DNA of 64,000 nt, from assembly GCF_001581925.1 (NCBI RefSeq), contig NZ_LQZA01000001.1, forward strand, positions 186,001 through 250,000, read 5' to 3'. This stretch comes from Ferrovum sp. PN-J185 (GTDB lineage: Bacteria; Pseudomonadota; Gammaproteobacteria; Burkholderiales; Ferrovaceae). Every line of letters begins with the position of its first letter. Positions within the stretch are counted from its first letter, which is position 1. The translations under genes were made by a program, and so were the position numbers. Below are positions 51,792-64,000 of the stretch, piece by piece. The notes under the pieces were generated by a model. It was not told where the DNA came from, did no database searches, and saw only the letters and a list, made by a program, of their open reading frames with translations.

Positions 51792-54700
51792 GTGGCTGGC
51801 GTTAAATTGCATTTAAAACATATAAAATTAGCAGGATTTAAGTCCTTCGCAGAACCAACGCAAATACCGGTTCCAGGTCAATTGGTTGGGATTGTTGGCC
51901 CCAATGGGTGCGGAAAATCCAATGTGATTGATGCTGTTCGCTGGGTTTTGGGAGAATCCCAGGCAAAGCAATTGCGTGGTGAAACGCTGCAAGATGTGAT
52001 TTTTGGTGGTACGACAAACCGCAAACCTCAGGGTCGAGCCAGTGTGGAGTTGGTATTTGACAATACTGACGGACGTGCGCCAGGGCAATGGTCTCAATAT
52101 GCTGAAATCTCTGTGCGTCGTGTTTTAGCTCGCGATGGGGTGTCAAACTATTACATTAACAATACCCATGTAAGAAGAAAAGACGTACAAGACGTATTTA
52201 TGGGAACAGGCCTTGGGCCCAGAGCTTACGCCATTATTGAGCAGGGTATGATCTCTCGAATAGTAGAATCAAAACCTGAAGAGATTCGAGTGTTTCTTGA
52301 AGAGGCTGCTGGAATTTCCCGATATAAAGAGCGACGTCGTGAAACAGAATTACGCCTAAATGACGCGAGAAGCCACTTGTCGAGAACGGAAGATATTTCT
52401 CGCGAATTAGAAAGTCAAATTGGCAAGTTAGAAGGGCAGGCAGTTGTCGCAGAGAAGTACCGTGAATTACAGAGTGAATTGTCTAATCTACAAAACCTTT
52501 TACTTTACTCAAGAAAAAGAGATGCTGAAAATTCACGTCAGCGGGCACAGAGAGAGTTAGAAAAAATTCAAAATGAGCTTGATGAGCAAATTGCTAATTT
52601 AAGAGAAACAGAAAAACGTCTAGAACAAATCAGACAAGAGCATTATGAAAAATCTGATGCTGTAAATGTAGCACAAGGTCAAGTATTTCAGTCAAATAGC
52701 GATGTAGCGCGTATTGAGAATGAACTTAATGGTGTTCGAAATGAAAAGAAACGTTTGGAAGGTGAAATTGACCGTTTGCATCAAGAAATAAATGATGCAA
52801 AACATCGTATTACTTTGGATGAGCAAGCACTACAGCAACACCAAGAAGAGTTTGTAAAAGCGCAGGAATTGACAGTAATTGCAAAAAGTCGTGTTGCTGA
52901 ATCCAGAGCTCAGTTGCCTCACGCACAGGAACAAGCAAAACTCGCTTCTCAGGCGTTAAACGTAGCACGTGAAGAGAGAACAAAATTAGATAACCAGCTA
53001 ACTAAAGCACGCTCAGACTATAACGCAGGTACACGTTTGCTTCAGCAATTTGAGGAACGTCAACAACGTTTAAGTCAAGAGCTAAACTCGCTTATTCCTC
53101 CTAATCTCACCGAGCTCAATCGTTTGCGTTCTGAAGTACGTGAGCGAGAAGTAAAGACCGCCATTTTAACTGCAGCAGTGAGTTCTCTTGATCAAAGAGT
53201 TAAGCGTTGCGAAAAAATGGTGCGAACAGCAAATGAGTTATACCAGCAACATCAAAAAAGAATTTCTAATGTTGAGGCACAGTTAAAGGCTTTACTTGGC
53301 TTGCAGGAAAAAATTGCTGTTTCTCTCAATGCCAATGATTTGGTTAAAGAGTACGGACTAGATAAACTTCCTCTGTTATGGCAGCTGCTTGATGTTGAGG
53401 TGGGGTTTGAAACAGCCCTCGAAGCTGTATTGAAACAGCGTTTACGTGCTGTTGAAGTTAATGATTTTAATCAAATTCACAATTGGGAACAACACCGACT
53501 TCCGCTTGGGTTTAGTTTATTTAAGACTCCTACTGGAACACATACTAATCAACATGAGATTAATTCTCAATGGGGTAGATTACTATTATCTCAAGTGAGA
53601 GTTAAGTCACAGGTTAATCAAATATTAATTAACCAATGGCTTGATCAGGTTTATGTGGTGTCTTCTTTATCGCAAGCCATTAACCTGATGGATCAATTGC
53701 CTGTTGGTGTTGTTCTGGTGACAACGGACGGCCATTGTGTAACTAACGCTACCGTGGAGTTTTTTGCTCCGCAAGTTGAGGTCCATGGTGCGATTGGACG
53801 TGCTCGAGAAATTGAAGAGTTACTAGTGGAAAAAGAGCAGCTACAGTTAAAAAATATAGATTATGAGAATAATAGGTTATTAGCTGAAGAAACATTAATC
53901 GATGTGAGAAACCAGTTAACTCAACATAGTGAAGGTTTGCGTCAAGAGAGCAGCAAAATTCGTAGCCTTGAGATCGATAGTACGCGTCTTCAATCCGAAC
54001 AACAACGTTTTGAACAGCGCAGTCAACAAATTCAATCTGAAATTAGTGAAATCATTGCGAAACGAGCAGATGAACAAGTATTACTTGACCGTTTGATGTC
54101 AGAGACGACTCACTATGAAAGTCAATTGGTAGTGTTAAGACAACAGTTTGAGGTAAAGGATAGCTCATGGAAAGAGGCAGAACAGCATCTTGAAATGTGC
54201 CGTAAAGCATTACAAACTGCTGAAGGGGCAGATCAAGAGTCTAATTATTTATTAAAAACAGCTCAATCTAAAATTGAGTTAATCAATAATAATCACAAGG
54301 CTATTGTTGAAGACTTGCGGCATAAAGAACCCCGCTTAAGTGAGATTCAGCAGCAATTAAGTATGATTTCTATTGAGCAAGTAGAAAATAATTTGCAGCA
54401 AGCTTTACAAACCAGAGAGCAAATTGAAACAGCATTAAAGCAAGCGCGTATTGATTTGGACAATTGTAGTGCTCAATTGCGTGAAACTGAGGAAAGTCGT
54501 TTGCGTGTTGAGCAGCAACTCGATCCCTTAAGAGAAAAGTTAAGTGATCTTCGACTAAAAGAGCAAGAAGCTCGCTTGGGTGTTGAGCAAGCATCTTTGA
54601 CATTGGTAGAGAACAATGCGGATGAGGAAATGCTTGCCAATCAAATGGAAAGAGGAGTAAGAACGTCAACCCTACAAACTGATATTACTCGTGTACAAAA

Positions 54701-55337
54701 AGATATTGAAGCATTAGGCCCTGTTAATCTCGCGGCCCTGGTTGAGCTAGAAGCATCAAGAGAAAGAAAAACTTATTTGGACTCACAGCAAGCGGACTTA
54801 CAAGAAGCTGTTGAAACACTTGAAAACGCGATGAAGAAAATTGATCGCGAAACAAGAGATCAACTGAACGCCACCTTTAATCAAGTTAATGAAAGCTTTA
54901 GCACACTTTTCCCCTCGCTTTTTGCAGGCGGATATGCCCGTATAGAGATGACTGGTGAAGAAATTCTAGACGCCGGTATTCAAATCATTGCTCAACCACC
55001 TGGTAAGAAAACCACTTCAATTCATTTGCTGTCAGGTGGTGAAAAAGCCTTAACCGCTTTGGCTTTAGTGTTTTCATTGTTTCAACTCAACCCCGCGCCT
55101 TTTTGTATTTTAGATGAGGTGGATGCACCACTTGACGATACCAATACGGAGCGATTTGTAAAGTTGGTGACGAAAATGTCTGAGTACACGCAATTTTTAT
55201 TTATTACACATAATAAAATTGCAATGGAAATGGCACAGCAACTGGTTGGTATAACAATGGCTGAATCAGGTGTGTCAAGAATGGTAGCCGTTGATGTGGA
55301 TGAAGCTGTACGTTTAACTGAATCATTACCTGTTTAA
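51792..55337 (+). CDS. smc: Chromosome segregation protein SMC
   Basis: SMC is the ATPase arm of the bacterial condensin, working with ScpA and ScpB. The 1181-residue protein has the N-terminal head with Walker A GPNGCGKS at 36-43, a long coiled coil (about 170-500), a hinge (about 515-680, around LLWQLLDVEVGFETALEAVLKQ), a second coiled coil, and the C-terminal head with the signature LLSGGEKALTALALVFSLF and Walker B CILDEVDAPLDDTN. The frame opens with GTG at 51792; the TTG at 51807 would give MHLKHIKLAGFKSF, which fits the family's usual start better. Neither has a strong ribosome site. Confidence 0.96.
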   Translation: MAGVKLHLKHIKLAGFKSFAEPTQIPVPGQLVGIVGPNGCGKSNVIDAVRWVLGESQAKQLRGETLQDVIFGGTTNRKPQGRASVELVFDNTDGRAPGQWSQYAEISVRRVLARDGVSNYYINNTHVRRKDVQDVFMGTGLGPRAYAIIEQGMISRIVESKPEEIRVFLEEAAGISRYKERRRETELRLNDARSHLSRTEDISRELESQIGKLEGQAVVAEKYRELQSELSNLQNLLLYSRKRDAENSRQRAQRELEKIQNELDEQIANLRETEKRLEQIRQEHYEKSDAVNVAQGQVFQSNSDVARIENELNGVRNEKKRLEGEIDRLHQEINDAKHRITLDEQALQQHQEEFVKAQELTVIAKSRVAESRAQLPHAQEQAKLASQALNVAREERTKLDNQLTKARSDYNAGTRLLQQFEERQQRLSQELNSLIPPNLTELNRLRSEVREREVKTAILTAAVSSLDQRVKRCEKMVRTANELYQQHQKRISNVEAQLKALLGLQEKIAVSLNANDLVKEYGLDKLPLLWQLLDVEVGFETALEAVLKQRLRAVEVNDFNQIHNWEQHRLPLGFSLFKTPTGTHTNQHEINSQWGRLLLSQVRVKSQVNQILINQWLDQVYVVSSLSQAINLMDQLPVGVVLVTTDGHCVTNATVEFFAPQVEVHGAIGRAREIEELLVEKEQLQLKNIDYENNRLLAEETLIDVRNQLTQHSEGLRQESSKIRSLEIDSTRLQSEQQRFEQRSQQIQSEISEIIAKRADEQVLLDRLMSETTHYESQLVVLRQQFEVKDSSWKEAEQHLEMCRKALQTAEGADQESNYLLKTAQSKIELINNNHKAIVEDLRHKEPRLSEIQQQLSMISIEQVENNLQQALQTREQIETALKQARIDLDNCSAQLRETEESRLRVEQQLDPLREKLSDLRLKEQEARLGVEQASLTLVENNADEEMLANQMERGVRTSTLQTDITRVQKDIEALGPVNLAALVELEASRERKTYLDSQQADLQEAVETLENAMKKIDRETRDQLNATFNQVNESFSTLFPSLFAGGYARIEMTGEEILDAGIQIIAQPPGKKTTSIHLLSGGEKALTALALVFSLFQLNPAPFCILDEVDAPLDDTNTERFVKLVTKMSEYTQFLFITHNKIAMEMAQQLVGITMAESGVSRMVAVDVDEAVRLTESLPV

Positions 55338-55352
55338 AAATAAGGATAAATC

Positions 55353-59310
<3,958 letters not shown>

Positions 59311-59321
<11 letters not shown>

Positions 59322-59838
59322 ACCTGTTTTAAGAATGGGGCATCCACTGTTGCGACAGGTGGCTAAATCTGTAGACCAATTTAATACCCCAGCACTCATG
59401 TCTTTATTAGAGGATATGTTTGATACGATGGCCTATTTGGATGGAGCAGGGCTTGCAGCACCTCAAATAGGAGTCAGTTTACGTGTGGTTATTTTCGGGG
59501 TAAAACACAACGCGCGTTATCCAGATGCAGAGGAAGTGCCGCTAACTGTGTTAATTAATCCAATTATCACACCTTTAACAGAAGAATTAGAGGAAGATTG
59601 GGAAGGATGCTTATCTGTTCCTGGATTAAGAGGTCGTGTACCTCGCTATACAGTGATACGTTACCAAGGGAGCGATGAGCACGGAAACATCATAGACCGT
59701 ACCGTATCAGGATTTCATGCGCGTGTTGTTCAGCATGAGTGCGACCATCTTGATGGCGTGCTCTATCCTTCGAGAATACGTGACTTTAACTCCTTCGGCT
59801 TCTCTCAAGAGCTCGGTATAAATACTCCAGACGATTGA
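59311..59838 (+). CDS. def: Peptide deformylase
   Basis: Peptide deformylase removes the formyl group from new proteins. All three motifs are intact: [10 protein letters not shown] at 45-54, EGCLSVPG with metal ligand Cys100, and QHECDHLDG with metal ligands His142 and His146. The 175-residue length is normal. It is not next to fmt as in E. coli; here it closes the smc-zipA-ligA-galU-def run, so it may be the main enzyme or a second copy. Confidence 0.96.
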
Positions 59839-59839
59839 T

Positions 59840-59868
59840 TTTAATGGTTTTTTTAAAAAACCATTAAA
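59840..59868 (+). terminator. Probable intrinsic terminator after def
   Basis: A 13-base perfect but AT-rich stem (59840-59852 with 59856-59868, 3-base loop) begins 2 bases after the def stop. Few T residues follow, so strength is uncertain, but it separates def from the next promoter. Confidence 0.55.
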
Positions 59869-59874
59869 TATTTC

Positions 59875-59910
59875 TTGCACTCTTTTAAAAAATGGGTAAA
59901 ATTCCCATTT
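59875..59910 (+). promoter_or_regulatory. Promoter with inverted repeat ahead of the DUF5666 gene
   Basis: TTGCAC (59875-59880) and TAAAAT (59897-59902) with a 16-base spacer make a fair sigma-70 promoter. An inverted repeat, AAATGGG (59890-59896) and CCCATTT (59904-59910), encloses the -10, so a bound repressor would block RNA polymerase. Confidence 0.45.
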
Positions 59911-59938
59911 ATGGCATACTACCTAAGGGAGAGCAATC

Positions 59939-61765
59939 ATGGGGTTTTTAACGCAAAAGAGATGGACGGGAATTATTGTATTTTTGTCTTTAATAGGATT
60001 GGTTTCCTGCGGTGGCGGAGGAGGGGGAGGAACCTCAAGTTCTGCTACACCAACCTCATTACAATCAACTGCGACAGTCTCAAATGGAACAGTTACAGCG
60101 CTGGGCAGTGTGTTTGTTAACGGACATGAGTTTGATACTTCGTCAGCGAATATAGTGGATGCGGATACCGGTATTGTTAACAGCTCACTCAATTCCGCGC
60201 TATTGAGTAGCGGACTACTTTCACCTGTGGTCGGAATGACTGTGGCAGTGAATTCAGCCACGAACAGTACTGTGGCGGTGCCCGTTGCAAAAGAAGTAAG
60301 AATTACGCCTTTGGTACGCGGCTATGTTGATGCCAGTGACATGACAGCAGGAACAATTACAGTAATGGGGCAAACTATTCAGATTACTTCAAGTACGTCT
60401 TTTACAGATAAACGAGCTTGTACAACAGGTATCACATCATGTGTTCCTGTTACAGGACAAAGCAACTTACAGAGTACAAGTGGTAACGTTGTTGGAACCT
60501 ATGTGATTGTTTATGGTTATTCTTATGCACAGTCAGGATCCTCCATGGCACAAATTGTGGCTACGATGGTGAGTGCTTGGGATGAAACTAATACTGTATT
60601 TACACAACCTTTCACTACAGATAATGGTGTGAGCACAGAACTTTATCCATTTAAAGTGTCAGGGGCAGTGAGCTTAGCAAATGGTATTTATACTGTTGGC
60701 AATGAAACCATTAATTTGGCTAGCGCAACTTGTACGATTAATAGCGTGACATCAGTGTGCTCTACCATTCCCAATGGTGCTATGATCTCAGCGCGCGGAA
60801 TTACCCAGCCTGTAATAGGAACAAATACATTCGTACCGAATGTAGTGAGCGCATTTACTGGAACGAGTGCAATTAATCCAGGTGGTTCAACACTACAAGT
60901 TGGTCAAACCGTGGAAATTGAGGGCACTGTTTCACTGGTATCTGGTACAAATTTTGTTGTACGTGGTATTACTATTGATGGAAGTCAGTTAACAACAAAC
61001 TTTCCTACAGTGGGAGCGAAAGTAGAGTTTACGGGTACAGTTAACGCAAATGGATCAATTGTTGCTTCTGCAGTTCAGTCTGAACTCTCCTCAACACTAT
61101 CCAGAACAATTTTTACTGCACCAATTACCGTAGCAGCTATTACCAGTGGTGCTACAGCAGCCACTAATTGTGCAGCGTCTTTACCCGCTTACACAGTAAC
61201 AATTTTAGGGCAACCAGTAGTAGTTGACTGTAATACTGAAATTGCTGATCGTACAGCGACGACTTTTGCTGCATTTAATATTACTAATTTCTCATCTTAT
61301 TTGGCCTCTTTGGCTACAGCCACATCTAGTCCTACTGTATACACTGTGATTTCAACTTATTTAGATGCATCATCAATCCGTCGCGCCACAGGTATCAGTG
61401 TTATCAAAGCACCTACAACAGGATTTGTGAGTGTTTCAGGTTTGGCTACAACAGGAACTAGTGCAGTAGGTCTTACTCCTATTGTGGTCCAAGGAGTAAC
61501 TGTTGATTTTGGTTCAGCCACAACTACTATTTTAGTAAATAACTCACCAACTACCTCTAGTTCGTTAAGTATTAATGCCGGCGATTATGTTACTGCTGTT
61601 GGTGCAGTTAATACTACTAATGCCAGTGAGGTGAATACTAATATTGCAACAGGTGTATTAGCAGTGGTTCAACAGGGAACTATGCAAAATAACGCCAACA
61701 CTCACCTTGGAGAAAGCGGTGATCATGGCGGTGGCAATATAGGTTTCCGAGGTTTTGATAATTAA
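59939..61765 (+). CDS. DUF5666 repeat lipoprotein
   Basis: The 608-residue protein is probably a surface or periplasmic lipoprotein. Residues 1-24 form a signal with a lipobox ending at Cys (LVSC), directly followed by seven glycines and a Ser/Thr-rich linker. The remainder is made of beta-rich units with a recurring pattern resembling DUF5666: GTVTALGSVFVNGHEFDTS (about 50-68), a second unit near VRGYVDASDMTAGTITVMG, a third near VEIEGTVSLVSGTNFVVRGITIDG and a last one near FVSVSGLATTGTS. Six cysteines in the body could form disulfides. Composition is rich in Thr, Ser, Val and Asn. Function is unknown. It stands as a single-gene unit with its own promoter and terminator, and AAGGGAGAG is the ribosome site. 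Confidence 0.85.
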   Translation: MGFLTQKRWTGIIVFLSLIGLVSCGGGGGGGTSSSATPTSLQSTATVSNGTVTALGSVFVNGHEFDTSSANIVDADTGIVNSSLNSALLSSGLLSPVVGMTVAVNSATNSTVAVPVAKEVRITPLVRGYVDASDMTAGTITVMGQTIQITSSTSFTDKRACTTGITSCVPVTGQSNLQSTSGNVVGTYVIVYGYSYAQSGSSMAQIVATMVSAWDETNTVFTQPFTTDNGVSTELYPFKVSGAVSLANGIYTVGNETINLASATCTINSVTSVCSTIPNGAMISARGITQPVIGTNTFVPNVVSAFTGTSAINPGGSTLQVGQTVEIEGTVSLVSGTNFVVRGITIDGSQLTTNFPTVGAKVEFTGTVNANGSIVASAVQSELSSTLSRTIFTAPITVAAITSGATAATNCAASLPAYTVTILGQPVVVDCNTEIADRTATTFAAFNITNFSSYLASLATATSSPTVYTVISTYLDASSIRRATGISVIKAPTTGFVSVSGLATTGTSAVGLTPIVVQGVTVDFGSATTTILVNNSPTTSSSLSINAGDYVTAVGAVNTTNASEVNTNIATGVLAVVQQGTMQNNANTHLGESGDHGGGNIGFRGFDN

Positions 61766-61791
61766 TAATTATTAGTAAAATATCAGTATAT

Positions 61792-61825
61792 AGAGCCTAG
61801 AAGTTGTATTTTCTAGGCTCTTTTT
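61792..61825 (+). terminator. Intrinsic terminator, probably bidirectional
   Basis: An 11-base stem (AGAGCCTAGAA 61792-61802 with its complement at 61811-61821) with an 8-base loop is followed by TTTT. It ends the DUF5666 unit. The glnD stop lies at 61824-61826 on the other strand, so the same hairpin can end glnD, although the T-run on that side is weak. Confidence 0.85.
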
Positions 61826-64000
61826 ATGATAAGGCCTGTATTAGTTCATTGCGGATATTTTCACGTTGTCCCGTTTGTTCAAGACCAGTGTCGTCCAAAA
61901 TAAATACGTCCTCAACACGTTCTCCTAATGTATTGATACGTGCACTCTTTAAATTGATACGATGACCAACTAATACACGCGCAATTCTATACAATAGTCC
62001 AGGACGATCTCCAGCAACGATAGTGAGTGAGCGATCATGGTGTCTTTCTCTATCACCAAAATGAACCATCACTTCTATGGGGAAATGTTGCAAATGTCTT
62101 GATATTCTAGAGTTCAGCGGTTCTTCTAGAGAGGATTGTTGGATTAACCTAGTTTGCAATTCTTCTTCAATACGTTTAATTACATGACGGTAATGATCAT
62201 TCTCTTCACTTTTATGAACTATTTGAAATGTATCTAAAGCATAACCATTAAGCGAAGTATGAATTTTTGCCTCTTGAATGGTGTAAGAGATTTTTTCAAA
62301 ATAACCACAAATTCTTGCAAATAAAGCTGTTTGATCAGGGGAGTAAATGAGAACCTGAATACCCTCTCCAAGAGGGGAAAGTCTTGCTTTGACAATGGGT
62401 TTAGTAGAGTCAATAACTCCTTGTAGCGATCTTGCGTGCCAAGTGATCTCTTTTTCATCATAGCGTTGGAAATAAAACGGATCCACTATCCGCCATAATT
62501 TAATTTGTGATGAATCTAATAACCCGTAATGCTTTAAGGTATTTAGAACACGTTGCTTTTTCTCTTCAATCTCGGTATCAATATCAGTTTGATGGCCATC
62601 AAAGTAACGTTCAGTGAGTCGATATAAGTCTTCTAGTAATTTGGCTTTCCATGCATTCCATACTTTAGGGCTGGTTCCCCTAACATCTGCTACTGTAAGT
62701 AGATACAAGGCAGTTAAATGTCGTTTGTCTTTTACGCTTAAAGCAAATTTCTCAATGACTTCAGGATCAGATAAATCTTGTTTTTGCGCTACGGAAGACA
62801 TACGTAAATGGCTCTCAACCAACCAAGATACAAAGTTTGTATCGTATTTTGATAAACCATGCGTAGTACAAAATTCTTGTGCATCCTCACAGCCTAGAAG
62901 AGAATGGTCTCCACCTCTGCCTTTGGCAATATCATGAAATAGAGCAGCAATATAGAGTAGATCAACACGATCAAATTGACGCATTAAAATTGAACAAAAT
63001 GGAAACTCATGATCATACTGAGGTACTGCGAATCGTCTTAAGTTAGTTAATACCCGCAGAATGTGTTCATCAACTGTGTAAACATGAAATAAGTCATGTT
63101 GCATTTGCCCTTCGATTTTACCGAAGGAGGGGATATAGCGCCCTAAAATCCCGAAATAATTCATTCTTTTTAATACTTCAGCAGTCCTTAGTGGTTGCCT
63201 AAGTATGTCCATAAACACCTCTTGATTGTGAGGGTTTATACGAAATTGGTGATCAATTAACTTTTGCGCACGCCACAAATCACGAATAGCTGTTGGAGTA
63301 AACCCTCTTAATTTGGGATACTTTTGTAGCATTAAAAAACCGTCAAAAATCAAATCAGGCTGAGTACTGAATAAGTTTTCTGGTGTGGTTCCGAGTAAGT
63401 CATCTTGGCGAATAAAATGATCAGAAAGTCGTTGTTGTTTTTCTGTTTCTTGCGTTTTGGAAAATTGCGCTTTGACTTGTTCAATAATAATAGTGTTAAT
63501 TAATAAGACCGACTTAGCTGTTTGATAGTATTGCTGCATCATCATTTCGCTTGCGCGATGATTTTCTTTGTCTTTAAATCCTAATTCATTTGCTAATTGG
63601 TTTTGATAATCAAACAGCAATCTGTCTTCACGTCTTTTAGCAAGATAATGTAAACGTATTCGTAAGTTTGCAAGATATTTAATTAAAGATTTTATTTTGG
63701 TTATTTCTTGTTCAAATAAAATACCTGCTGTGACTAAGTCTTGCCACGTATTGCCATACCCTGCACCCCAAGACAACCAAATAATGGTGTGCAGATCTCT
63801 AATCCCTCCTGGACTTTCTTTTATATGAGGCTCTAAATTAAAAGCGGTATCATTGTGTTTGTGATGACGATCTTTTTGCTCTTTAATTTTACCTAGGATA
63901 AATTGATTTAAATCCAAAGTATGGAACAAACCTTTTCTCAGTCCTTCCAAGTGGTTTGGTTGACCAATAACCAAACGCGAATCAATAAGGGTTGTTGCAA
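61824..64000 (-). CDS. glnD: PII uridylyltransferase/uridylyl-removing enzyme, C-terminal part (start outside window)
   Basis: GlnD senses glutamine and adds or removes UMP on PII proteins, which then direct GlnE. The reading frame is open to the right edge, with TLIDSRLVIG upstream of any start, so about 725 codons of the 3' part are present and the N-terminal nucleotidyltransferase signature lies outside. Visible are KESPGGIRDLHTIIW, a metal-binding HD domain (ALFHDIAKGRGGDHS) and two C-terminal ACT domains (VLIYSPDQTALFARICGYFE and IVAGDRPGLLYRIARVL). GlnE is encoded 24 kb to the left. Confidence 0.97.
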   Translation of the reverse strand, partial: ATTLIDSRLVIGQPNHLEGLRKGLFHTLDLNQFILGKIKEQKDRHHKHNDTAFNLEPHIKESPGGIRDLHTIIWLSWGAGYGNTWQDLVTAGILFEQEITKIKSLIKYLANLRIRLHYLAKRREDRLLFDYQNQLANELGFKDKENHRASEMMMQQYYQTAKSVLLINTIIIEQVKAQFSKTQETEKQQRLSDHFIRQDDLLGTTPENLFSTQPDLIFDGFLMLQKYPKLRGFTPTAIRDLWRAQKLIDHQFRINPHNQEVFMDILRQPLRTAEVLKRMNYFGILGRYIPSFGKIEGQMQHDLFHVYTVDEHILRVLTNLRRFAVPQYDHEFPFCSILMRQFDRVDLLYIAALFHDIAKGRGGDHSLLGCEDAQEFCTTHGLSKYDTNFVSWLVESHLRMSSVAQKQDLSDPEVIEKFALSVKDKRHLTALYLLTVADVRGTSPKVWNAWKAKLLEDLYRLTERYFDGHQTDIDTEIEEKKQRVLNTLKHYGLLDSSQIKLWRIVDPFYFQRYDEKEITWHARSLQGVIDSTKPIVKARLSPLGEGIQVLIYSPDQTALFARICGYFEKISYTIQEAKIHTSLNGYALDTFQIVHKSEENDHYRHVIKRIEEELQTRLIQQSSLEEPLNSRISRHLQHFPIEVMVHFGDRERHHDRSLTIVAGDRPGLLYRIARVLVGHRINLKSARINTLGERVEDVFILDDTGLEQTGQRENIRNELIQALS

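Noticed and set aside
59923-60261. 112-codon minus-strand frame with a proline run
   Set aside because: It is the antisense of the lipobox/poly-glycine start of the DUF5666 gene.

Overview
The window is chromosomal housekeeping DNA, AT-rich by eye, from a Gram-negative bacterium. Gene order, protein flavour and the pairing of SMC-ScpAB with GlnD/GlnE, ZipA, YgfZ, DUF815 and DUF5666 proteins point to a betaproteobacterium, most likely of the Burkholderiales type. Genus cannot be read from the sequence. Genes are packed tightly, mostly joined by 1-4 base overlaps or gaps under 20 bases.

Layout. 1-2.65 kb: the 3' end of an ahpF-type peroxiredoxin reductase gene, then glmS. 2.65-3.6 kb: a degenerate stretch holding an in-frame HigB-HigA toxin/antitoxin fusion remnant. 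3.6-6.1 kb: a 49-residue membrane protein with its own promoter, facing a ferrous iron uptake set (feoA, feoB and a 49-residue FeoB-associated Cys-rich protein) with a Fur-like site upstream. 6.1-7.5 kb: pyrC and the RNase P RNA gene. 7.6-25.3 kb: a complete division and cell wall (dcw) cluster, mraZ-rsmH-ftsL-ftsI-murE-murF-mraY-murD-ftsW-murG-murC-murB-ftsQ-ftsA-ftsZ-lpxC, behind a good promoter overlapped by three MraZ boxes at 10-base spacing. The ddl gene usually found between murB and ftsQ is absent. 25.3-33.5 kb: dciA, secA, argJ, a DUF815 ATPase, a Nudix/ThiE-like fusion, an LpxL-type acyltransferase and ygfZ. 33.6-42 kb: purL, then glnE, a parvulin, bolA and yciB on the opposite strand. 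42-46.5 kb: rnm, trpS, scpA, scpB, rluB. 46.4-51.7 kb, opposite strand: queF, dapC, dapD, a TANGO2/NRDE gene, dapE, prmB. 51.8-59.8 kb: smc, zipA, ligA, galU, def. 59.9-61.8 kb: a DUF5666 lipoprotein. The window ends inside glnD.

How the parts fit. The dcw genes build the peptidoglycan precursor and the division ring. MurE carries the DNPR motif for meso-diaminopimelate, and the dapC/dapD/dapE cluster supplies that amino acid by the succinylase route. ZipA tethers FtsZ, whose conserved C-terminal peptide is present. SMC and its partners ScpA and ScpB are encoded about 7 kb apart. GlnE and GlnD, also both here, are the two enzymes of the glutamine synthetase control cascade. LpxC and an LpxL-type acyltransferase show lipopolysaccharide synthesis.

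The most unusual items are the HigB-HigA chimera (apparently a deletion at a shared Ile-Asn-Asp stretch), two tiny convergent genes beside feoB, the MraZ operator, the missing ddl, four convergent gene pairs whose coding ends overlap, and a Nudix fusion whose ThiE-like half has lost expected active-site residues. I found no CRISPR array, intact insertion sequence, prophage or tRNA gene.
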